Shown here piece by piece: positions 1 through 5,129 of a stretch of 5,129 nucleotides of DNA. Made by a program: the position numbers and the translations under genes. This stretch comes from Treponema sp. (GTDB taxonomy: Bacteria; Spirochaetota; Spirochaetia; Treponematales; Treponemataceae): assembly GCA_017453705.1 (NCBI GenBank), contig JAFTEK010000250.1, forward strand, positions 1 to 5,129. Reading direction: 5' to 3'. Below the pieces are notes generated by a model. It made no database searches and had not been told where the DNA came from. It saw only the letters and a program-made list of their open reading frames with translations. Within the stretch, counting starts at the first letter, position 1. Every line of letters starts with the position of its first letter.

Positions 1-842
1 TCCATGTCCTCGTCGCGACGACGATAATCGAGAACGGCATAGACATCCCGAATGTGAACACGATAATAATAGACAGGGCGGACATGTACGGCGTAAGCCA
101 GCTTTATCAGCTGAGGGGACGGGTAGGGCGGAGCGACCGCAAGGCATACGCCTATCTTTTCTACCCGGAGAACAAGTCCCTTTCCGATGTAGCGATGAGA
201 AGGCTCCAGGTCATAAGCGACTTCACGGAGCTTGGCTCAGGATTTAAAATCGCAATGAAGGACATGGAGATAAGGGGGGCAGGAAACCTTCTGGGCAAGG
301 ATCAGAGCGGGGAAGTGTACGCGGTCGGTTTTGAGATGTACCTGAACCTGCTTAACGCGGCCATCGAGCGGCTTTCCGGCAGCGGCTGGCAGGCTCCCGA
401 TGAAGTCCTGATGGAACTTGAGTACACGGGCTTTATTCCCGACAGCTACATAAGCGACGCTCAGGTCAAGATGGAGCTTTACAAGAAAATAGCGGCGATA
501 GGTTCCCAGTCAGAGCTCAACGCTGTGCACGGGGAGCTTGCTGACCGCTTCGGGCCTGTGCCGGACGAGGTGAACAGCCTCCTGTGCCTTGCTAAAATTC
601 GCATACTTTGCCACAGGCTTTCGATAAGCTCCTTGCTGGAGAGAAAGGAGACTGTCAGGGTTGAATTCGGGAATGACGCGAAGGTGAACGTGGACAAGGT
701 TCTGAGCCTGATAAAAAGGAACCCCGGAACGGTCAGCCTGGACTCCCAGCATCCAAACCAGCTGCTGCTAAAGACCAATTCCATTGATTTGAACACTAAG
801 AGCGAGTTCATCAAGGACAAGCTGGAGGAACTGCTGGGATGA
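1..842 (+). CDS. mfd: Transcription-repair coupling factor Mfd, C-terminal part (5' truncated by window)
   Basis: Mfd is an ATP-dependent DNA translocase that removes stalled RNA polymerase from DNA lesions and recruits UvrA for nucleotide excision repair. The reading frame is open from base 3, so the gene begins upstream; about 279 residues are visible of a protein that is usually around 1,100. The first residues read TTIIENGIDIPN (helicase motif V), followed by QLYQLRGRVGRS (motif VI with its arginine fingers, codons at about 102-134). Next comes the TRG translocation motif shared with RecG (AMKDMEIRGAGNLLG, about 252-299). The rest matches the C-terminal D7 domain, including the EYTGFIPDSYI segment. 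The GTG at 54 lies inside motif V and is not a start. The gene ends in TGA at 840-842 and converges on the lipoprotein gene. GC-rich third codon positions are more evident here than in the lipoprotein gene. Identification is firm; only the 5' part is missing. Confidence 0.97.
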   Translation, partial: HVLVATTIIENGIDIPNVNTIIIDRADMYGVSQLYQLRGRVGRSDRKAYAYLFYPENKSLSDVAMRRLQVISDFTELGSGFKIAMKDMEIRGAGNLLGKDQSGEVYAVGFEMYLNLLNAAIERLSGSGWQAPDEVLMELEYTGFIPDSYISDAQVKMELYKKIAAIGSQSELNAVHGELADRFGPVPDEVNSLLCLAKIRILCHRLSISSLLERKETVRVEFGNDAKVNVDKVLSLIKRNPGTVSLDSQHPNQLLLKTNSIDLNTKSEFIKDKLEELLG

Positions 843-864
843 AAGGAGATTTTAGGGATGCCCT
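843..864. other. Short convergent intergenic spacer between mfd and the lipoprotein gene
   Basis: Only 22 bp lie between the two stop codons. The spacer contains AAAGGAG (842-848) and overlaps a small palindrome AGGGATGCCCT (854-864; four-base stem, three-base loop). An alternative stem pairs GCCC (860-863) with GGGC (877-880) inside the lipoprotein gene. No T-tract follows on either strand, so there is no convincing intrinsic terminator and the two convergent transcripts may overlap. Confidence 0.5.
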
Positions 865-1299
865 TTAGTTGTCCAGGGGCAGCTTGTTGTAGTAGATGTA
901 GTATCCGTCAGAGTTCTCAAGCTTGTCGTCAAAGTAAAAGATTATATCTCCATTGACAAGGATTTCTCCGTTTTCCTTCTTGAAATTTCGGGCAAGGTAT
1001 AGATTCTTTCCCTGCCAGTTCTGCTGAAAGGTAAAGTTTATTACATCAGCGTCATAGCCGTTAACATTGTCAGCAGAATAATAGGTGTGGCTGCGAATCC
1101 AGTTCTCTGGCAGTGACCAGTCATACTTGCTGCGGAGATCATTGATTTCATCGCGTGACCCTTTATCTTTGGCTTCAACCTGTTCAATCTCCTCGTCAGA
1201 AGATGATGCTGAGTCATCGCATGAGGCACAAATCAATGGCAGTGCAAGTATAGAGCTTGATATAACTATTGCGGCAAGGGCTTTTTTCCAACAGAACAT
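865..1299 (-). CDS. Small predicted lipoprotein of unknown function
   Basis: I do not recognise a family. From the ATG at 1299 the product has 144 residues: a basic start (CWKK), a hydrophobic core (about residues 7-23, ALAAIVISSSILALPL) and a lipobox-like end ICAS|C, with Cys27 as the likely lipidated residue. The -3 residue is Cys rather than the usual Leu, which fits only the looser spirochaetal lipobox. The mature protein starts with an Asp/Ser/Glu-rich linker (about 28-50), as in surface-tethered lipoproteins, then an aromatic-rich domain of about 95 residues (SLPENWIRSHTYYS to the end) with patterns suggesting beta strands. The frame stays open to a GTG at 1356, which would add 19 residues before the signal peptide. 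I prefer 1299 because it gives a normal signal peptide, although neither start has a visible Shine-Dalgarno sequence. The gene lies downstream of rodA on the same strand, 201 bp away, behind its own promoter-like sequence, and its codon use is more AT-rich than that of mfd. Confidence 0.75.
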   Translation of the reverse strand: MFCWKKALAAIVISSSILALPLICASCDDSASSSDEEIEQVEAKDKGSRDEINDLRSKYDWSLPENWIRSHTYYSADNVNGYDADVINFTFQQNWQGKNLYLARNFKKENGEILVNGDIIFYFDDKLENSDGYYIYYNKLPLDN

Positions 1300-1391
1300 A
1301 TATGAAAGTTTATAGGAAAAGCCTTGGATTGTAAAGGGATAACACTTGTGATTCACTGAAAAGCATCTATGGATTACGGAATGGAAAGCTG

Positions 1392-1422
1392 ATTTTACTT
1401 ATGATAATTTATATTCTGTCAA
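1392..1422 (-). promoter_or_regulatory. Possible sigma-70 promoter for the lipoprotein gene
   Basis: On the - strand a perfect -35 hexamer TTGACA (1422-1417) is followed, after a 19-base AT-rich spacer, by TAAAAT (1397-1392), five of six matches to the -10 consensus. The spacer is two bases longer than ideal. Transcription would start near 1385, giving a leader of about 85 bases to the ATG at 1299 or about 30 bases to the GTG at 1356. The site lies in the only sizeable non-coding gap of the window and points into the lipoprotein gene, which supports separate transcription from the mre operon. Confidence 0.5.
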
Positions 1423-1444
1423 CTAAGATTTACACCGAGATGAA

Positions 1445-1464
1445 CCGACCCGGATGCGGGGCGG
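1445..1464 (-). terminator. GC-rich hairpin downstream of rodA; weak terminator candidate
   Basis: Read on the - strand, CCGCCCCG, loop CATC, then its near-complement can fold into a stem of four GC pairs, one C/T mismatch and three more GC pairs. It begins 36 bases after the rodA stop codon. No T-tract follows on the rodA strand, so it is not a canonical intrinsic terminator. It could act as an RNA 3' end stabiliser or a Rho-assisted stop. Only the potential to fold is seen; its function is inferred. Confidence 0.3.
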
Positions 1465-1500
1465 CCTATACATAGCGAGTTTTTCGAGATGCCCCTAAAT

Positions 1501-2829
1501 CTACAGAACATTGTCCTGAAAGTCAAGCCTTCTGGCGTGAATTCCCATCACAAGCCCGATGGCGGACATGTTGGTTATTAGCGCAGAGCCTCCATAGGAC
1601 AGGAAAGGCAGAGGAATTCCCGCGACAGGCATTATACCCATGACCATGCCGACGTTAAGGCAGAAATGGTAGAAGAACATTCCGAGTATTCCTGCCACAA
1701 TAAGTATACCAAAACTGTTGCTGTTTTTTCGTATTATCCTGACACAACGAACGAGGATAATGAAGAAACACAGGAACAGGATCAGTCCACCGATGAATCC
1801 TGATTCCTCGGAAAGAATGCTGAATATGAAGTCCGTGCTCTGTTCCGGAAGAAACCTATAGTGGCTTTGTGTTCCCCTTAGGAACCCTCTTCCCAAGAGT
1901 CCTCCTGAGCCTATGGCTATCTTTGACTGGATGATGTTCCAGCCAGCCCCAAGGGAATCACTTGAGGGGTCTATGAAAACAATGAGCCTTTGAATTTGGT
2001 AAGGTTTCAGAACCTTGCCTGCCCCAAGGGAAAAGACGAGACCTGCCGTCACTATGCCAAATCCGTATGTCAACCAATAGTAGTAACGTTTCCTGAACAG
2101 GGATAAACCAATGGCGCATAGTGCCGTCACAAGCAACGATGTCGCGATGACAAGTATGGACAGCTTTTTATCGGTCAGTATGCTTATAGCAGGAATTGTC
2201 CTGTGTGCAATCTCACTCTGCCAGATTGGTAATATCGTGAATATAGAAGTTGTAGCCCCTATGCCCAGAACCAACATTATATATCTTGTCGGGATGCCTG
2301 CGATGAAGCACATGAAAAGAAAGATAGGAAGATATACCGTGGCCGTTCCTAAATCCGGCTGACCGAGAATCAATGCCATAGGAACCATCATTATGACAAG
2401 TGCTTTTATAAAACGATGAAGGTCATCTTCTTCCGTGGACTTATCCAGATACCATGCAAGAAAAATCACGTAGGCGATTTTAACCGGTTCGGAGGGCTGG
2501 ATTCCTAAATTCTTTATTCCTATCCAGCTATGGGAGCCGTTTACGTTCTTTCCGAAGAACATGGTGTACATAAGTATGGCAATGCTGGCCGCAGCAATGT
2601 ATAGGGCGTAACGCTTGAACCTACGGAAGTCAAACAATGTGAATGTCACCATCAATACGAACCCGACACCAAACCAAATCATTTGCTTCTGGTATTCGTT
2701 GGAGACATTGACACCTTCCGAATTTATCCCGGAGGAATATATGAACATTATCCCCATTGAGGACAAAATCGTTATACAAATTATAAGGATATAGTCAAAC
2801 TTTCCCAGTATATTGAACCTAAGTTTCAT
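1501..2829 (-). CDS. rodA: RodA, SEDS-family peptidoglycan glycosyltransferase of the elongasome
   Basis: RodA polymerises lipid II into glycan strands during sidewall elongation, in complex with PBP2, in the inner membrane. The 442-residue product shows the SEDS landmarks: the SWIG...QPSE motif with Trp102 and QPSEPVK (111-117), QPDLGTA (157-163), the large periplasmic loop with RLIVFIDP...D (281-291), AGWNIIQSKIAIGSGG (295-310), GTQSHYRFLPEQSTDF with Asp333 aligning to the catalytic Asp262 of E. coli RodA, and a C-terminal PLPFLSYGGSAL (407-417). RodA is usually about 370-400 residues. The extra length here sits between the seventh helix and the catalytic loop (about 204-275) and contains two more hydrophobic segments. 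The ATG at 2829 shares one base with the mrdA stop (TAATG) and is preceded by GGGAGG eight bases upstream, which fixes the start. It stops with TAG at 1501-1503. It is cotranslated with PBP2, its functional partner. Confidence 0.96.
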   Translation of the reverse strand: MKLRFNILGKFDYILIICITILSSMGIMFIYSSGINSEGVNVSNEYQKQMIWFGVGFVLMVTFTLFDFRRFKRYALYIAAASIAILMYTMFFGKNVNGSHSWIGIKNLGIQPSEPVKIAYVIFLAWYLDKSTEEDDLHRFIKALVIMMVPMALILGQPDLGTATVYLPIFLFMCFIAGIPTRYIMLVLGIGATTSIFTILPIWQSEIAHRTIPAISILTDKKLSILVIATSLLVTALCAIGLSLFRKRYYYWLTYGFGIVTAGLVFSLGAGKVLKPYQIQRLIVFIDPSSDSLGAGWNIIQSKIAIGSGGLLGRGFLRGTQSHYRFLPEQSTDFIFSILSEESGFIGGLILFLCFFIILVRCVRIIRKNSNSFGILIVAGILGMFFYHFCLNVGMVMGIMPVAGIPLPFLSYGGSALITNMSAIGLVMGIHARRLDFQDNVL

Positions 2830-4727
2830 TACTCCATCCTCCCGTACATCTTTAAAAGATATCGGAAACCTAATGTGTTCACGGCCTCATCGTAAGTCTG
2901 GTCAGCAAAAATTCCCTGGAAAACAATGTTTGTGGCATAAGGAGCCCACCATTCCCACTCGTTTACAGCTTCCACTATCGTGGCGACTACAATCTGATCT
3001 TCCGCAGGCCCGTCAAAAGGACCATAGGCTATCATCCAGGAGTGCCAGTGGTTTTTCGCATAGCCGTTTACCTCGGCGGTACCTGTCTTTCCTGCCAGCT
3101 GCACCACCTTATTGTGCATAGGATATGCAGGAGTACCGTCAGTTATAGTGTAGCGCAGGTCGTTCCTGACTTCCTGCCAAACTTCAGGGGCAACTGTTGA
3201 AGTGAAAAGTGCTTCCACCGGGGTTTCCTGAATAAGCTCATTTGTCGCCCCGTCACGGACTTCTTTTAAAAGGTGAGGCCGGTATATCGTCCCGCCATTG
3301 CAGACCATGGCCATCATATCCGCCATGTGCATAGGGGTGACGGTCGTATATCCCTGGCCGATTGACATATTCATTGTGTCACCGCCGAGCCACTTCTCAT
3401 GGAAACGTCTTTCCTTCCATTGAGCCGTGGGAACTAACCCGGACCTTGAAGCCGGGAGGTCTATCTCAAGATCCTGACCAAAACCGAATTCTTTTGCATA
3501 GCTTGCTATTTTGTCCACTCCCAGATAGTCTCGTCCCACTATCCAGAAATACACGTCACAAGACTGCGCCAGAGCATTTTTCAAGTCCAATCGGCCATGA
3601 CCGGGCTTTTTCACGTGGCAGTGAAAGATACGTCCTCCATAGTTTATCTCGCCCTCACAGGGAATGCTCTTTGCAGATGGGAAGGCTTTTTCATTGAGCA
3701 TAGCCGTAGCCATTATCGTCTTGAATGTTGATGCCGGCGGGTATTCCGCGATGACGGCACGATTCAGCAGCGGGTTGTTCGGGGCGGAAGCCAGGGCTGC
3801 ATATTGTGAGGAATAGTTTCCGCTGGTGAATAGATTTGCGTCAAAAAAGGGATAGGAAACCATCGCAAGGACTTCCCCGGTGGCCGGACGCAGTACGACG
3901 ATGGCTCCGACCCTTTCTCCCAAGGCTTTTTCCGCTAGGGTCTGTACAGTTGTGTCAATTGTCAGTACAAGGTTGTTTCCGCTTATGGGGGGTGTGATTA
4001 TCGGCTTGTCGCTAAGGATTCGTCCCCTTGCGTCAACAGTCCTGCTCTCCCTACCCTGCTTACCCTGCAGGAGTTGGTCGTATTGTTTTTCGATTCCTGT
4101 CTTGCCGATTATCGAATTCTGGGTATATCCCTGGTTATAGAGCATAGTAAGCTCATCGCGCGTTATGTCGCCCACATAGCCCAGGATATGGCTCATGGAA
4201 CCGGAAACGACATAGTTCCTTATAGGTTTGTTCGTCCAAGTGACTCCCGGCAGGTCGGTGATATTTTCAGCGATATCAGATATCACTTCAAATGGCACAT
4301 TGCTCTTGACTTCAACTGTCGTGAAAGACCTGCGTATGTTAGGGGGAATCTTCCTGTCTATAGCAGTCTTGGTCATACCTAGATAATCAGCAAGCTTTAA
4401 GATTACCGTGTCGTAAAGCTTCGCAGGTATTTCTCCCGGCGTGACGCTCACGGAGAAAGAGTCAGTGTTGATGACCAGGGGCATATTTGCATTGCGGTCA
4501 AAGATTTCTCCCCTTTGTGCCGGGATTGTGCGGACGGTGCTGGAAATTTGCTTGGACTGGCTTCTGTACTCTCCTCCCTGTACAATCTGAAGTATAAAGA
4601 GCCGGTACAGATAGACTGCGAAGACAACGGTAAATATAGCCAAAAGGAAAGTGAGCCTTATGTTCTTTTTAAGACCGTCATCCCCGGACAATCCCCCCTT
4701 GTTACTGTAAATGCCATCAAAAGACAT
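2829..4727 (-). CDS. mrdA: Penicillin-binding protein 2 (class B transpeptidase of the elongasome)
   Basis: PBP2 cross-links peptidoglycan strands made by its partner RodA; beta-lactams acylate its active serine. The 632 residues match the length of E. coli PBP2 (633). A short cytoplasmic tail leads into one membrane anchor (about 24-48). The pedestal domain (about 55-240) includes RGEIFDRN (72-79) and GKTGIEKQYDQLLQGKQG. The transpeptidase domain (about 250-610) has all three catalytic motifs: STFK with nucleophile Ser333 and Lys336, SCD at 389-391 (the SxN/SxD motif), and KTGT at 547-550. GHG and SCD together with Cys357, Cys370 and His371 form a Cys/His cluster beside the active site. The ATG at 4727 is one base after the mreD stop and is served by GGAGG 12 bases upstream, a rather long spacing. 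The stop overlaps rodA. The synonym pbp2/pbpA is used in some genomes. Confidence 0.97.
   Translation of the reverse strand: MSFDGIYSNKGGLSGDDGLKKNIRLTFLLAIFTVVFAVYLYRLFILQIVQGGEYRSQSKQISSTVRTIPAQRGEIFDRNANMPLVINTDSFSVSVTPGEIPAKLYDTVILKLADYLGMTKTAIDRKIPPNIRRSFTTVEVKSNVPFEVISDIAENITDLPGVTWTNKPIRNYVVSGSMSHILGYVGDITRDELTMLYNQGYTQNSIIGKTGIEKQYDQLLQGKQGRESRTVDARGRILSDKPIITPPISGNNLVLTIDTTVQTLAEKALGERVGAIVVLRPATGEVLAMVSYPFFDANLFTSGNYSSQYAALASAPNNPLLNRAVIAEYPPASTFKTIMATAMLNEKAFPSAKSIPCEGEINYGGRIFHCHVKKPGHGRLDLKNALAQSCDVYFWIVGRDYLGVDKIASYAKEFGFGQDLEIDLPASRSGLVPTAQWKERRFHEKWLGGDTMNMSIGQGYTTVTPMHMADMMAMVCNGGTIYRPHLLKEVRDGATNELIQETPVEALFTSTVAPEVWQEVRNDLRYTITDGTPAYPMHNKVVQLAGKTGTAEVNGYAKNHWHSWMIAYGPFDGPAEDQIVVATIVEAVNEWEWWAPYATNIVFQGIFADQTYDEAVNTLGFRYLLKMYGRME
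2838..2843 (-). promoter_or_regulatory. Shine-Dalgarno sequence for rodA inside the end of mrdA
   Basis: GGGAGG lies eight bases before the rodA ATG, with a second GGAG at 2835-2832 closer to it. The sites are formed by the last codons of mrdA (Gly-Arg-Met-Glu-stop) and the stop overlaps the rodA start as TAATG. This supports translational coupling of PBP2 and RodA and sets the rodA start. Confidence 0.8.
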
Positions 4728-4728
4728 C

Positions 4729-5129
4729 CTATATGGTGGCCTCCGACCTTATAGTGATATACTTGCTGTAAAGCCCCAGCAGCATGAAAAGCACAGGCCC
4801 CAGGACTACATTTTCCCCCAGTTCCCAGAGAAATCGCTGTGAGAATGGTGAAAAATCAAGTTTCACCATTGGAAAGAAAACGCTTATAAGCAGCAGTAGA
4901 AGAGCTTTCGCTATGCTTGAGACAAGCACGAGAAGCGCCGGTGTGATGATTCCGTCAGTCCGTATTACCCTGTAAAAAATCCCGCCCAGGTATCCCAATA
5001 TGGATCGATACAGGCAATTCAGCCCGAAAGGACCTGCGCCCAGGAAATCCAGGCATAAACCTGAAAAAAAACCACATGATTCTCCGAACAGCCTTCCGTT
5101 ATGGAGCGAAATAAACAATACGCATATCA
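4729..5129 (-). CDS. mreD: Rod shape-determining protein MreD, 5' end cut off by window
   Basis: MreD is a small polytopic inner-membrane protein of the rod complex that works with MreB and MreC. About 132 residues are visible; the frame stays open to the window edge (reading ICVLFISLHNGR upstream of a TTG at 5118), so that TTG is very unlikely to be the start. MreD is usually about 160-175 residues, leaving roughly 30 N-terminal residues outside. The signature GESCGFFSGLCLDFL followed by GPFGLNCLYRSILGYLGG is clear. Further hydrophobic helices follow (IITPALLVLVSSIAKALLLLLISVFF and NVVLGPVLFMLLGLY). The protein ends in TAG at 4729-4731, one base before mrdA. Its position directly upstream of PBP2 and RodA is the standard mreBCD-mrdAB order, so mreC and mreB are expected beyond the right edge, along with the operon promoter. 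Confidence 0.93.
   Translation of the reverse strand, partial: ICVLFISLHNGRLFGESCGFFSGLCLDFLGAGPFGLNCLYRSILGYLGGIFYRVIRTDGIITPALLVLVSSIAKALLLLLISVFFPMVKLDFSPFSQRFLWELGENVVLGPVLFMLLGLYSKYITIRSEATI
4740..4744 (-). promoter_or_regulatory. Shine-Dalgarno sequence for mrdA inside the end of mreD
   Basis: GGAGG is formed by the last codons of mreD and ends 12 bases before the mrdA ATG. This is longer than the usual 5-9 base spacing, and an AGG lies directly against the ATG. With the mreD TAG ending one base before the ATG, translation of mrdA probably relies partly on ribosomes finishing mreD. Confidence 0.6.

Larger units (their letters stand above)
1300..1500. other. Intergenic region between rodA and the lipoprotein gene
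   Basis: This is the longest gap in the window. It holds the promoter-like pair at 1392-1422, a GC-rich imperfect hairpin at 1445-1464, and a direct repeat of CGAG around a T5 run (+ strand CGAGTTTTTCGAG, 1476-1488). Apart from a possible 19-codon N-terminal extension of the lipoprotein from a GTG at 1356, I see no credible coding sequence, tRNA or riboswitch here. Confidence 0.6.

Noticed and set aside
479..820. Open frames antisense to mfd (479-820 and 510-752, - strand)
   Set aside because: They lie fully inside the mfd coding sequence, which has firm family motifs, and their translations show no recognisable domain.
1041..1315. Alternative frames over the lipoprotein gene (1041-1229 - strand and 1085-1315 + strand)
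   Set aside because: The chosen frame has a signal peptide with lipobox-like Cys and an acidic linker; the others show no such organisation.
1476..1488. CGAGTTTTTCGAG as a terminator hairpin
   Set aside because: The two CGAG copies are direct repeats, not inverted, so they cannot form a stem with each other.
2813..4754. Several + strand open frames opposite mrdA and rodA (for example 2813-3121, 3362-3697, 3880-4140, 4074-4382, 4515-4754)
   Set aside because: All are antisense shadows of well-identified genes, with low-complexity Ser/Arg/Pro-rich translations and no family motifs.
5116..5118. TTG at 5118 as the start of mreD
   Set aside because: The frame stays open to the window edge with hydrophobic codons, and the product would lack the first membrane helix expected of MreD.
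1..5129. CRISPR array, tRNA, rRNA, insertion sequence or riboswitch
   Set aside because: No spaced direct repeats, cloverleaf-like segments, transposase motifs or known aptamer patterns were seen by eye, and nearly all of the window is accounted for by identified genes.

Overview
This 5.1 kb window is densely coding. It holds the 3' end of a transcription-repair coupling factor gene (mfd) on the + strand. Facing it on the - strand is the downstream half of a cell-elongation operon: mreD (5' end cut off), mrdA (PBP2) and rodA, followed by a small lipoprotein gene. The order mreD-PBP2-rodA, the enlarged RodA and the serine/acid-rich lipoprotein fit a spirochaete, most likely a Treponema-like organism of moderate GC content. 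This placement comes from remembered family features, not from a database search.

Layout on the + strand coordinates. Bases 1-842 encode the C-terminal part of Mfd (helicase motifs V and VI, TRG motif, D7 domain). Only 22 bp separate its stop from the stop of the convergent lipoprotein gene (865-1299, - strand). Bases 1300-1500 are a non-coding gap with a promoter-like -35/-10 pair reading into the lipoprotein gene and a GC-rich imperfect hairpin just downstream of rodA. rodA (1501-2829), mrdA (2829-4727) and mreD (4729 to the window end) are packed tightly: mrdA and rodA overlap by one base in TAATG, and mreD and mrdA are separated by one base. Each downstream gene has a Shine-Dalgarno sequence inside the end of the gene before it, which suggests one transcript and translational coupling.

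Function. MreD is a membrane part of the rod complex. RodA is the SEDS glycan polymerase and PBP2 is its partner class B transpeptidase, so the last two genes encode the two-part peptidoglycan synthase of sidewall elongation. The lipoprotein has no recognised domain. It appears to have its own promoter, so a link to cell elongation is not shown. Mfd is functionally unrelated.

I did not find a clearly new system. The points most worth checking are a probable extra pair of transmembrane helices inserted in RodA before its catalytic loop, a Cys/His cluster in PBP2 that looks like a structural zinc site, an orphan ribosome-binding site and ATG directly behind mfd, and the unclear start and possible insertion history of the lipoprotein gene.
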